DNA of 35,831 bases, taken from a virus. Positions 12,909-19,312 of this stretch are shown here, one piece after another. The number at the start of each line of letters is the position of its first letter. Position 1 is the first letter of the stretch. The position numbers and the translations under genes were made by a program. The stretch is from positions 1 through 35,831 of IMG/VR virus record IMGVR_UViG_3300050015_000093. The stretch is one strand, 5' to 3'. Below the pieces are notes generated by a model. The model was not told where the DNA came from, made no database searches, and saw only the letters and a program-made list of their open reading frames with translations.

Positions 12909-13205
12909 ATGACTAACATCGAGCGCATGACCCTCTACGAGGCAGGTCAGTCGGACAAGCAGATCGGCAACGCAACATTTTATACCTCTGCCGCAATCGC
13001 ATCGTGGCGATACCGTCTAGGACTGCCAATCAACAAATTTAACAAGGCGCTGGACAAACAGCGTATGGAACTGTATCTGCTCAACAAATCGGACAGTGAA
13101 ATAGCGGATGCAACAGACAGAACAAAGTCTGGTGTCCAGCATTGGCGCAAAAGTAATAATTTGCCGAGCCATTTTAAAGCTAAAAGAAAAGGGGTGGCAT
13201 ATTGA
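12909..13205 (+). CDS. Tandem helix-turn-helix protein
   Basis: 98 codons. Two similar halves: RMTLYEAGQSDKQIGNAT...SAAIASWRYRLGLPIN and RMELYLLNKSDSEIADAT...KSGVQHWRKSNNLPSHF, each a short HTH of the type seen in small phage DNA-binding proteins. Basic C-terminus. It starts after AAAGGGGT and overlaps the next gene by four bases. Probably a transcription or replication accessory factor. Confidence 0.6.
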   Translation: MTNIERMTLYEAGQSDKQIGNATFYTSAAIASWRYRLGLPINKFNKALDKQRMELYLLNKSDSEIADATDRTKSGVQHWRKSNNLPSHFKAKRKGVAY

Positions 13206-13525
13206 TACGCACACCTATCCAGAACATCAGGCAATCTCTATCCCCAGACGATTGCCAGTCAGTTATCGAGTGTTTCTGTCTGCTCAATAGAGTTGCCGAC
13301 AAGGTAAAGATGGATCGTAAAAAGATAGATAAATTCCTAATTGCCTATATATCGCTGCGAAATGGCAGAAGAAAGAATAGCCAAAATCAACCTATATGGA
13401 ACTTGGCTAGGGTTGACGAGATTGCGAAGTTGCGAGAAAGCAAGATGCCCTGGAAAGATATTGCTGACAAATACGGATGTGCGGATCATGCAGTAGCGCA
13501 GGGATTTAGACGGTACAGGAGGTAA
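13202..13525 (+). CDS. HTH protein of the early operon
   Basis: 107 codons, TTG start after AAAAGGGGTGG and overlapping the previous TGA. The C-terminal ARVDEIAKLRESKMPWKDIADKYGCADHAVAQGFRRYRR reads as a homeodomain-like HTH with a basic recognition helix. The N-terminal half is helical (DKVKMDRKKIDKFLIAYISL). Function unknown beyond DNA binding. Confidence 0.55.
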   Translation: MIRTPIQNIRQSLSPDDCQSVIECFCLLNRVADKVKMDRKKIDKFLIAYISLRNGRRKNSQNQPIWNLARVDEIAKLRESKMPWKDIADKYGCADHAVAQGFRRYRR

Positions 13526-13530
13526 GGACA

Positions 13531-13866
13531 TTGGCTATCAATAGCAAGCAAAAGGGTAAACGCGGCGAACTCGAATTTTGCTCAAAGATGAAAGAACATG
13601 GCTTTATTGTTAAAAGGTCAGTCCAGTATTGCGGCAACAACGAAGCGGCTGACAATGCGGATGTGATCGGGTTGCCCGGGATACATTGCGAGATCAAGCG
13701 AGTGGAGAAGCTCAATATTACCGACGCTGTCAACCAAGCTGCAAGGGATGCTACTAAGGGAAATCTGCCAACAGTATTTCATCGTAAAAATGACGAGGAA
13801 TGGCTTTGCACGATGCTATTATCTGACTGGGTGAAAATATACAGGGAATGGGGATGCCCATTTTAA
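13531..13866 (+). CDS. PD-(D/E)XK nuclease, Holliday-junction-resolvase-like
   Basis: 111 codons, TTG start after AGGAGGTAAGGACA. Active-site pattern: GKRGELEF (Glu13), NADVIG (Asp44), then HCEIKRVEK with Glu54 and Lys56. This is the order of archaeal Hjc-like and other small phage resolvases, about the same size. It would cut branched DNA formed by replication and recombination before packaging. Confidence 0.7.
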   Translation: MAINSKQKGKRGELEFCSKMKEHGFIVKRSVQYCGNNEAADNADVIGLPGIHCEIKRVEKLNITDAVNQAARDATKGNLPTVFHRKNDEEWLCTMLLSDWVKIYREWGCPF

Positions 13867-13968
13867 CCCATAGCAAGCGCAGTATGCCCAAGGTGGCGAG
13901 AAGCAGGATAAAGCGATAGGTAAGTGTACAAGGCAAACAAAATAAGCGCATAAGGGAATGTGAGCGAT

Positions 13969-14280
13969 ATGAATATAGCTTCTGAGTTAATGAAACAGCG
14001 CGAAGAAAAGCCCTATAAATTGGCGGTCATCGAATTAGCAGGAATATGCCGGGAACTGGAAAAACAATTGCGAGCCAGCGAAGCGAGCAATACTGCATTA
14101 GCTAAGGCGTTGGACGCAACAAATAAAGTAAAATCATTTATGACGATGCCCAGAGCATACTGGGACGATGAATGGTCGAACGAGAAAAGATATGATGCCG
14201 CAAAGAAAGAGATGGATAAATATAATCTATTATTATCTGCTGGAAAAGTTAATAAAGCATTGGCAGGTGCCAAATGTTGA
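13969..14280 (+). CDS. Coiled-coil hypothetical protein
   Basis: 103 codons from ATG 13969; GTG 13960 is an in-frame alternative. An N-terminal coiled coil (ELAGICRELEKQLRASEASNTALAKAL) and a C-terminal helix. No family recognised. It follows a short gene-free gap of about 100 bases. Confidence 0.5.
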   Translation: MNIASELMKQREEKPYKLAVIELAGICRELEKQLRASEASNTALAKALDATNKVKSFMTMPRAYWDDEWSNEKRYDAAKKEMDKYNLLLSAGKVNKALAGAKC

Positions 14281-14417
14281 CTTACCTTGACAGCTTATCG
14301 GTAATGGTATACCTTTCCGGGTTGGTGGTTGTGCTAATTGCGCTGACTATTGCTGGATTGTATGCGGCACCGGGCCGGGAAGAAGACAAAAACGAATATT
14401 GGGGGAATGGAAAATGA
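14274..14417 (+). CDS. 47-residue single-TM protein
   Basis: ATG 14274, overlapping both neighbours. Residues about 11-31 (MVYLSGLVVVLIALTIAGLYA) form one TM; an acidic cytoplasmic tail (REEDKNEYWGNGK) follows. Function unknown. Confidence 0.5.
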   Translation: MLTYLDSLSVMVYLSGLVVVLIALTIAGLYAAPGREEDKNEYWGNGK

Positions 14418-14818
14418 ACAATCTCGGAATGACAAATGGATGGCTAAAAGACCAGACGCCTGCAATAGTCAGCGCAGGATCAGCAATGACCCGGGACGAA
14501 CTAGCAACCTTTATCGGCGAAAAGTGTGACGATATCAAACAGCTATTTGCGACCAAAAACAAAGATTACGGTATGGCAGACGATGCCTTTGCAAACTTCC
14601 GCAAGTCGGCTCACCGGGTTATCCTGCCGATGGCTCCTGGACTAGATGAGCATGAGGCAATGTTTAGGGTATTGCTTGTCCTACTCGACAAACACGCTGT
14701 TGCCCTGTCGCAAACTGGTTTGGGCGGCAATGAAGTTGATGAGCGACTAGCCGATATTGCCAACTACGCGCTGATAGCCAGGGGGATACTGGCAGACAAA
14801 AATAGGATGGTGAAATAG
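14414..14818 (+). CDS. DUF1599-like nucleotide-modification-associated protein
   Basis: 134 codons, ATG overlapping the previous TGA. Core CDDIKQLFATKNKDYG...FANFRKSA, then LLDKHAVALSQTG and DERLADIANYALIARGIL, matches the DUF1599 family (all-alpha, MazG-related), whose ExxD-type residues are thought to bind metal and hydrolyse nucleotides. It is followed without a gap by a second MazG-like protein, suggesting the pair edits the dNTP pool during infection. Confidence 0.65.
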   Translation: MNNLGMTNGWLKDQTPAIVSAGSAMTRDELATFIGEKCDDIKQLFATKNKDYGMADDAFANFRKSAHRVILPMAPGLDEHEAMFRVLLVLLDKHAVALSQTGLGGNEVDERLADIANYALIARGILADKNRMVK

Positions 14819-15088
14819 ATGCGCATTAAACCTTGTCCGAAGTTTTACGGCAATACTCGTTGGCAACAGTTTTTCCATATTTGTTCAGAAGTATTCGAGT
14901 TATTTATTGACCTGTTGAAAAAAGATTATGTTCATGCGGCAGAAGAAGTGGTTGACTGTCAGACGAGCCTAGAAACTTTCCAGGTCGTAAATGGATACAA
15001 CGACCGTAAAAGGGCGACAGTCCGAAAACTGGTAGCAGATAAAAACTGGCGAAGAGGATATTTGTCGGAGGTGGACGGAAATGATTGA
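14819..15088 (+). CDS. MazG-like nucleotide pyrophosphohydrolase
   Basis: 89 codons, start directly after the previous TAG. The MazG signature is visible: SEVFELFIDLL (first E..E pair) and AEEVVDCQTSLETF (EExxD) around residues 23-53. MazG-like enzymes cleave (d)NTPs to monophosphates; in phages they are linked to nucleotide recycling and stress-signal control. The ORF overlaps the next gene by 8 bases. Confidence 0.6.
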   Translation: MRIKPCPKFYGNTRWQQFFHICSEVFELFIDLLKKDYVHAAEEVVDCQTSLETFQVVNGYNDRKRATVRKLVADKNWRRGYLSEVDGND

Positions 15089-15425
15089 CCTTGCAACGTG
15101 CCAAAAATGCGAGAAAGATTGGGAAGCACAGATAGAGCAGATGATGGCAGACAATACCGATTTGGAGGCAAGGATCGGGGAGTTGCGGCAAAAGTTAGCC
15201 GACTACAAGCTAAAATATGAGTATGTAGAGCAATGTAACAGGAAAAACGCAGATTATTGTGTTGAGCTTATTAAGGGGCGCAACGAACTGACCGAGAAGT
15301 TGGCTGCCAGCGAAGCGACAATATCCCTGCTAAAACTAAAATTGCAGATTGCCAATGGGCTGGTACAGCGCGGTGATGTAATGACGATGTGCCAGGTGCT
15401 GGATGGTTTTGGAGGTGATGAATAA
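15081..15425 (+). CDS. Coiled-coil protein with N-terminal CxxC
   Basis: 114 codons, GGAGGTGGACGGAA before ATG. CQKC at residues 7-10, then a long coiled coil (TDLEARIGELRQKLADYKLKYEYVEQ and RNELTEKLAASEATISLLKLKLQ). No family recognised. Confidence 0.5.
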   Translation: MIDLATCQKCEKDWEAQIEQMMADNTDLEARIGELRQKLADYKLKYEYVEQCNRKNADYCVELIKGRNELTEKLAASEATISLLKLKLQIANGLVQRGDVMTMCQVLDGFGGDE

Positions 15426-15694
15426 TGTCTGATGTGCTGGAGAGTAAAACTCAAACAATGATTGATATACTGCGAAATTTGCCTTATGATCAGAAATCGG
15501 CACAAGGTAACAATGACCCGGAGTTGTTGCACATAAACGATGGCTGGGCAGAGTCAATTGCAAAGCGGATGGAGCGGATGGATGCGGTTGTGGCTGCGGT
15601 CAGAAATACAATAAGCGCAGGCAATGAGGAAGATTGTCTGTTGATCGAATTGGCGATTGCTCTCGCAAATCTGGACGGTGATCCCCATGACTAA
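15425..15694 (+). CDS. Hypothetical acidic protein
   Basis: 89 codons, ATG overlapping the previous TAA, GGAGGTGATGAA upstream. Helical, with WAESIAKRMERMDAVVAAVRNTI as the main helix. No family recognised. Confidence 0.45.
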   Translation: MSDVLESKTQTMIDILRNLPYDQKSAQGNNDPELLHINDGWAESIAKRMERMDAVVAAVRNTISAGNEEDCLLIELAIALANLDGDPHD

Positions 15695-15875
15695 CGTACC
15701 TTGCCCGGTATGTCGCGGCACCGGATCCTGGGAAGGCGAAATATGTTTGGAGCGGTGCGAACGGTGTGATGGAGCCGGGACGATAACAGCAGAAAATTTT
15801 AGAGGGGGGGCGGCACAATGCCGGAAAAATGCCGAAAATGTCTGCGAAACACAACCAGCAGTTGCGGCGCGATGA
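15687..15875 (+). CDS. DnaJ-type zinc-finger small protein
   Basis: 62 codons from ATG 15687. CPVCRGTGSW followed by CERCDGAGTI is the CxxCxGxG pair of the DnaJ cysteine-rich domain, here alone without a J domain. Such mini zinc fingers are common in phages; role unknown. Its end overlaps the next ORF by 58 bases, so its C-terminus may be partly incidental. Confidence 0.5.
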   Translation: MTNVPCPVCRGTGSWEGEICLERCERCDGAGTITAENFRGGAAQCRKNAENVCETQPAVAAR

Positions 15876-16003
15876 AAAAGTACGATGCAGAGTGTTGGGC
15901 GTATACAGACGATTTGGGAGAGTATGTTCGTCGAGAGTCGGAGCGACTACGGCACATGGCGATATACGGATTAGTGCCGCCGCGAGGGGTGGTAAATGGC
16001 TAA
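15818..16003 (+). CDS. Small Cys-containing protein
   Basis: 61 codons, GAGGGGGGGCGG before ATG 15818. CRKC at residues 5-8 plus Cys16 and Cys26 form a possible zinc knuckle; the rest is helical (LGEYVRRESERLRHMAIYG). It overlaps both neighbours. Function unknown. Confidence 0.45.
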   Translation: MPEKCRKCLRNTTSSCGAMKKYDAECWAYTDDLGEYVRRESERLRHMAIYGLVPPRGVVNG

Positions 16004-16283
16004 ACAAATATCGTGTGGGATTTGCGCTATTTATGGGGAGACCGTTGCAATGGTGTTGGTCAATAGCTTTTTTCGCTGTCCGGAGTGCAACGCCGAATTG
16101 CATGTCAACGATAGCGGTGATGATACGTTTATCAGATCATGGCAGCGGCAACAACAATATGTGTCGATGTCCTTGCAGGAGGGCGAGCATCCTCACGGGG
16201 GCAACGATCCAACAGGCAAGAGCCCGAAAGATCGGATGCGGAAAAAGTCGATCAGCGAAACTAATTTGAATTTGTATAAGTAG
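15996..16283 (+). CDS. Zinc-ribbon protein
   Basis: 95 codons, GAGGGGTGGTAA before ATG. CGIC (7-10) and CPEC (28-31) form a zinc ribbon; the C-terminus is polar with a basic KSPKDRMRKKS stretch. Function unknown; it may bind nucleic acid. Confidence 0.55.
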   Translation: MAKQISCGICAIYGETVAMVLVNSFFRCPECNAELHVNDSGDDTFIRSWQRQQQYVSMSLQEGEHPHGGNDPTGKSPKDRMRKKSISETNLNLYK

Positions 16284-16293
16284 GAGTGATTAG

Positions 16294-16917
16294 ATGGGCG
16301 CTTTGAAATACATTAAAGTACCATTTATGAAAAGAGAATATTCCACATGGTATAGTATGGTTCATAGATGTTTAGACAAGACCCATCCTAATTATCGCGA
16401 CTATGGCGAACGTGGAATAACTGTGTGCGAAGAGTGGAAAAACGATTATCAACAATTTGTATTAGATATGGGAAATAAGCCAGCCGGATTGACGTTAGAC
16501 CGAAAAGACAATAGCAAGGGATATTACAAAGGCAATTGCCGTTGGGCTACGTATTACCAGCAATCTAGGAACCGCCGAAGCACAATAATTGCAGAAATAG
16601 ACGGAATAACAAAGTGTGCAAAAGACTGGGCTATTGATAAAAACATTAACCTTAGCACTCTATATGACAGAGTTGAAAAAGGGTATAGCCTTGAAAAAGC
16701 AATTTCAATGGGAGCATTCCATAAAACGAAAATTGTCATAAATGGAATAGGGAAAACGATTGACGAGTGGGCTACAGAAACAGGAATTAATCGGACAACT
16801 ATATACATGAGAATTCATGCGTTGGGGTGGAGCAATGAAAGGGCTATAACCAACACAAAAAGTCGCAAAAGTGTTCATGAGTGCATGTTAAATTTGGTAA
16901 GAAAAATAATTAGTTGA
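16294..16917 (+). CDS. HNH-type homing endonuclease with two recognition repeats
   Basis: 207 codons, TAGGAGTGATTAG before ATG. Same core as the gene at 7629: YGERGITVCEEW, LDRKDNSKGYYKGNCRWAT, NRRST. The C-terminus has two tandem DNA-recognition repeats, IDGITKCAKDWAIDKNINLS and INGIGKTIDEWATETGINRT, each ending in a Gly-x-Ser plus Ala-Ile unit. Last gene of the early operon, directly before a terminator and tRNA. Confidence 0.75.
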   Translation: MGALKYIKVPFMKREYSTWYSMVHRCLDKTHPNYRDYGERGITVCEEWKNDYQQFVLDMGNKPAGLTLDRKDNSKGYYKGNCRWATYYQQSRNRRSTIIAEIDGITKCAKDWAIDKNINLSTLYDRVEKGYSLEKAISMGAFHKTKIVINGIGKTIDEWATETGINRTTIYMRIHALGWSNERAITNTKSRKSVHECMLNLVRKIIS

Positions 16918-16990
16918 CAGTTGCATAATTAAGATTTACAATTGAATTACTTCTTCGCCCTTTTTTAAGTGCGACAAAACAACTCCAAGG

Positions 16991-17015
16991 CTCTGCCATT
17001 CGGCAGGGTCTTTTT
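16991..17015 (+). terminator. Rho-independent terminator of the early operon
   Basis: CTCTGCC (16991-16997) pairs with GGCAGGG (17002-17008, one G-U), followed by TCTTTTT. It lies 74 bases after the HNH stop and 13 bases before the tRNA. Confidence 0.75.
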
Positions 17016-17028
17016 CTCTGCCCAAAAT

Positions 17029-17103
17029 GCCACATTAGCACAACGGAAGTGTCTCTGCCTTGTAAGCAGGTGGGTGTGGGTTCGAGTCCTACATGTGGCT
17101 CCA
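17029..17103 (+). tRNA. tRNA-Thr, anticodon UGU
   Basis: Acceptor GCCACAT pairs with ATGTGGC (17093-17099). D arm GCAC/GTGT with a 7-base loop; anticodon stem TCTGC/GCAGG around loop CTTGTAA (anticodon TGT at 17061-17063); T arm GTGGG-TTCGAGT-CCTAC. Discriminator T then encoded CCA at 17101-17103. All helices close, so a functional tRNA reading ACA (and related Thr codons) is likely; it may offset codon bias in virion genes. Confidence 0.9.
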
Positions 17104-17141
17104 CTTAATGACCCCGCTGTCTCATGGATAGCTTGTCATAC

Positions 17142-17178
17142 GATCCCCTGCTATGGCCTCCCTCATAGCTAGGGGATC
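17142..17178 (+). other. Long hairpin downstream of the tRNA
   Basis: GATCCCCTGCTATG pairs with CATAGC-t-AGGGGATC: 14 bp with one bulged T and an 8-base loop. No T tract follows, so it is not a standard terminator. A smaller GCCC/GGGC stem comes next at about 17180-17192. It might be an RNA-processing or stability element between the tRNA and the next gene. Confidence 0.5.
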
Positions 17179-17214
17179 AGCCCCGCAAGGGCAAATAATA
17201 GTGAGGTGCTACCC

Positions 17215-17397
17215 ATGACAGTAGTAGTCCTACAAAACTCATGTACTACCTGTATCAACAAGGGCATAGAGGTCTGCCTATCGCCACGTATAATAATGGT
17301 GGATGGTGAGTGCCAGACATTTATAGACCATGACGATTACTATAATAGGTTGCTGACTAGCAGTAGATATGTTGACAATGTGAGGTGCTTACGATGA
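17215..17397 (+). CDS. Small Cys-containing protein
   Basis: 60 codons from ATG 17215, with GTGAGGTGC just upstream. CTTC at residues 10-13, then Cys21 and Cys33, a possible zinc site. It overlaps the next gene by four bases; the same GTGAGGTGCT stretch precedes both starts. Confidence 0.5.
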   Translation: MTVVVLQNSCTTCINKGIEVCLSPRIIMVDGECQTFIDHDDYYNRLLTSSRYVDNVRCLR

Positions 17398-17678
17398 CCA
17401 GTATATACAAAGATATCAAACTGACATATCCCGACGATATGCCGCTACAAGAGGCTGAAAGGTACTGCCAAGACGAGATAGATGCGTGGGTGTCAGAATG
17501 TCCAGACAAGGCGATTGCTAGTGTAGAGATTGTCCTACATGACGGCGAGGTAGAGATACATAGCTTGGAGCGCAGTCCGATCAAGCGAGTACGCAGGGTA
17601 AGCGGTTATCTTAGCACACTAGACCACTTTGGCGATAGTAAGCTGGCAGAGGAACGTGATAGGGTAAAACATTGTTAG
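17394..17678 (+). CDS. Hypothetical protein
   Basis: 94 codons from ATG 17394 after TGAGGTGCTTACG. Mixed alpha/beta, acidic (YPDDMPLQEAERYCQDEIDAWVSE), C-terminus basic (RSPIKRVRRVSGYL). No family recognised. Ends at a bidirectional hairpin region. Confidence 0.5.
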   Translation: MTSIYKDIKLTYPDDMPLQEAERYCQDEIDAWVSECPDKAIASVEIVLHDGEVEIHSLERSPIKRVRRVSGYLSTLDHFGDSKLAEERDRVKHC

Positions 17679-17684
17679 GGCAAA

Positions 17685-17706
17685 ACAAAAAACCGCCCGA
17701 AGGCGG
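17685..17706 (-). terminator. Terminator of the leftward cluster
   Basis: On the minus strand CCGCC-ttcg-GGCGG followed by TTTTTTG. It closes the minus-strand genes at 17715-18647. Confidence 0.75.
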
Positions 17707-17714
17707 CCTAGACC

Positions 17715-17882
17715 TTATAATCTAATCGAATATCCTGCGGCAATATAAAAGCCGGTATCTGTGTTGTCGAGTGATCCAATACTGTATAGCGTTTTTGCCA
17801 GTAATCTCTGATCGTATGCACGCATGGTTTGTGTGGTTTGTATTGTTTTTTCTTCTTCTGCGACAGGTTTTGGCTTTATCAT
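17715..17882 (-). CDS. 55-residue protein of the leftward cluster
   Basis: ATG 17882 overlaps the TGA of the RHH gene upstream (ATGA). The N-terminus is Lys/Glu/Thr-rich; the C-terminal half (LLAKTLYSIGSLDNTDTG, then FYIAAGYSIRL) is more hydrophobic. No family recognised. The overlap and the following terminator support it. Confidence 0.5.
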   Translation of the reverse strand: MIKPKPVAEEEKTIQTTQTMRAYDQRLLAKTLYSIGSLDNTDTGFYIAAGYSIRL

Positions 17883-18049
17883 CGTTTAGTTTCCCCCTCT
17901 TCTCCGTAGGTGTCAATTTCTATTTTGTGTAGATACTCGTCTAGTGCCGCTGCGACAATGGCGGCTTTACTTATGCCTGTGTGCTTAGCATGGGCTTCTA
18001 GCCGCTGCGCTACATCGAGTGGTAGACGGGTGCTTAGTGTTATCTGCAT
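17879..18049 (-). CDS. Ribbon-helix-helix regulator (leftward)
   Basis: 56 codons, GAAGGAGGCAATC before ATG. QITLSTRLPLDVAQRLEAHA is the strand/helix 1 and GISKAAIVAAALDEYL the helix 2 of an RHH fold. Likely regulator of this leftward cluster. A hairpin CGCCGGT/ACCGGCG (18062-18083) lies just upstream of its ribosome binding site. Confidence 0.65.
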   Translation of the reverse strand: MQITLSTRLPLDVAQRLEAHAKHTGISKAAIVAAALDEYLHKIEIDTYGEEGETKR

Positions 18050-18094
18050 GATTGCCTCCTTCGCCGGTTATCGCTGACCGGCGGCAGCTTGTGG

Positions 18095-18313
18095 TTATTG
18101 TTTGCCGTCTATGCTGTCGATTATTTTGTGTATTGCGTCTCGTTCTTGCAGCCAGATGCAACTTGTTGTGTCTTCCATTTCCTTTCCGGCGCATTCTTGC
18201 TGAATACTGTGAGCGTGGCATAAGGTTTTCATCGCCTTTTCGCATAATGCAGACCTGATTAAACTCAATTCCTTTTTCGTTACTTCCATTTTGATGATTT
18301 TTTCGATTGTCAT
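18095..18313 (-). CDS. Hypothetical helical protein (leftward)
   Basis: 72 codons, GGAAGGAGGCAAACAAC before ATG. Helical throughout (VTKKELSLIRSALCEKAMKTL and a C-terminal ERDAIHKIIDSI). Such short charged helical proteins are frequent in phages; function unknown. Confidence 0.55.
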   Translation of the reverse strand: MTIEKIIKMEVTKKELSLIRSALCEKAMKTLCHAHSIQQECAGKEMEDTTSCIWLQERDAIHKIIDSIDGKQ

Positions 18314-18440
18314 GTTGTTTGCCTCCTTCCTATTGCCGGGTAACCGCCTTGCCGGCTTGTGTTCGTTGTAAGAAAAAGTACCCTATTTTTCTTACAAATT
18401 ATCGAGTAGTTGGCGGCCCGTTTTTATGGTATCTTGTTCG

Positions 18441-18647
18441 TCATACTATCATGTCGCCTCTATGGTTGTAGTGTTTGTTGTAGTGGAATTTCTGTCCTTC
18501 TGTCAAGTCGTTATATTGGGATAGTGTTATTTGGTGTTTTGCTATGTAGTTGTTGTAATATTCGTTTGATGTTGGATCTTCCATTGTACTGCGCCAAAAT
18601 TCCCCGGCCTCTTGTTTTTCGCTTGCAATGTACTGTGTTCTTGTCAT
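18441..18647 (-). CDS. Hypothetical protein (leftward, first of cluster)
   Basis: 68 codons from ATG 18647, chosen for GGGGAGGCAAACAAAA upstream; the longer frame to 18695 starts inside the palindrome. Polar, with YIASEKQEAGEFWRSTMED and an aromatic C-terminus (GQKFHYNKHYNHRG). No family recognised. Confidence 0.5.
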   Translation of the reverse strand: MTRTQYIASEKQEAGEFWRSTMEDPTSNEYYNNYIAKHQITLSQYNDLTEGQKFHYNKHYNHRGDMIV

Positions 18648-18688
18648 TTTTGTTTGCCTCCCCGTTTTGTTATCTGCCATTATTGTAA

Positions 18689-18704
18689 CATGCAAGCTTG
18701 CATG
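18689..18704. promoter_or_regulatory. Perfect 16-bp palindrome between divergent genes
   Basis: CATGCAAGCTTGCATG lies between the leftward cluster and the rightward 18860 gene. On the plus strand it fills the spacer of TTGTAA (18684-18689) and TATATG, a weak promoter, so it is a likely operator. The RHH protein encoded at 17879 is a candidate ligand. Confidence 0.55.
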
Positions 18705-18713
18705 CGTATATGG

Positions 18714-18743
18714 GACAATAGTCCTATCTTTTTAGGTTATAAT
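18714..18743 (+). promoter_or_regulatory. Candidate promoter of the pseudoknot leader
   Basis: TATAAT at 18738-18743, with only a weak -35 (GACAAT, 18714-18719, 18-base spacer). Predicted start near 18750, just before the first pairing segment of the leader. Confidence 0.4.
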
Positions 18744-18749
18744 TAGGAT

Positions 18750-18834
18750 ATCGCAATGGCATTGGATAGGCAGGAGTTATAAACCTGCTGACAAGGTTAA
18801 CCCCTCCTTCTAATGCCTTATTTCTATTGGGGTT
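18750..18834 (+). promoter_or_regulatory. Pseudoknot-capable 5' leader
   Basis: Pairing segments in order: GGCATT (18758), GCAGG (18770) with CCTGC (18784), AACCCC (18799), AATGCC (18812, pairs with 18758), GGGGTT (18829, pairs with 18799). The AACCCC/GGGGTT helix crosses the GGCATT/AATGCC helix, giving a pseudoknot that ends 12 bases before the AGGGGAT ribosome binding site of the next gene. Could be a riboswitch, protein-binding leader or thermosensor; no known class recognised. Confidence 0.45.
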
Positions 18835-18859
18835 AATAAAATGTAGAGGGGATAAGAAA

Positions 18860-19201
18860 ATGTTAAAGGGTTCAACAATCAAGTGTCCTAATTGTCAGAC
18901 CGGACTATATAAGGTAATGGCTGACATAACCAAAGACAATATGCCCGGACAGATGATATTTGATAAGCAGATAATTCCAATGGGTAAGAAGCGACATAAA
19001 CAGGATGAAAGCGCCTTTGATCCGCAACGATGCCCCAGCTGTCATAGCGAATATTTATTGATGGATCTGCTACCCAAGTTCGCTGTACGAACTAAAACGC
19101 TACACGAACCTGAGTATTATGCCAACAACACCATATACAATAAGGCGCGGCTGGCATTATTTTTGAGGGTTGCCCCTCTACCAAACATGCTAAATAGTTA
19201 G
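18860..19201 (+). CDS. Zinc-ribbon protein
   Basis: 113 codons from ATG 18860 after AGGGGATAAG. CPNC (about 9-12) and CPSC (about 56-59) form a split zinc ribbon with a 40-residue insert; the C-terminal half is less charged. Function unknown. Its expression may be controlled by the structured leader upstream. Confidence 0.55.
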   Translation: MLKGSTIKCPNCQTGLYKVMADITKDNMPGQMIFDKQIIPMGKKRHKQDESAFDPQRCPSCHSEYLLMDLLPKFAVRTKTLHEPEYYANNTIYNKARLALFLRVAPLPNMLNS

Positions 19202-19220
19202 GTGCTTTTTTAGCACCTAA
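19198..19220 (+). terminator. Hairpin spanning the stop codon, possible terminator
   Basis: TTAGGTGCT pairs with AGCACCTAA around a T5 loop (9 bp). No downstream T tract, so termination is uncertain. The roughly 90 bases that follow contain no gene. Confidence 0.4.
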
Positions 19221-19312
19221 GAAAAACAGTCTTCGCCCTTACGCGCATAAGTCTTGCAGGGTTTTCGTGATGTAATTCGTTTAGAATACGCCCACTAGAC
19301 AGGGCATTAGAG

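Noticed and set aside
12887-12916. 9-codon ORF (TAATG start)
   Set aside because: Too short and its sequence is explained by the ribosome binding region of the 12909 gene.
15600-16103. 167-codon minus-strand ORF
   Set aside because: Antisense to three coupled zinc-type genes; composition looks like a shadow.
15829-16269. 146-codon plus-strand ORF overlapping zinc genes
   Set aside because: No Shine-Dalgarno and out of frame with two ORFs that have strong sites and Cys motifs; probably a shadow.
17029-17103. tRNA as a prophage attachment site
   Set aside because: Complete tRNA inside the phage with flanking terminator and no integrase nearby; nothing indicates a duplicated att core.
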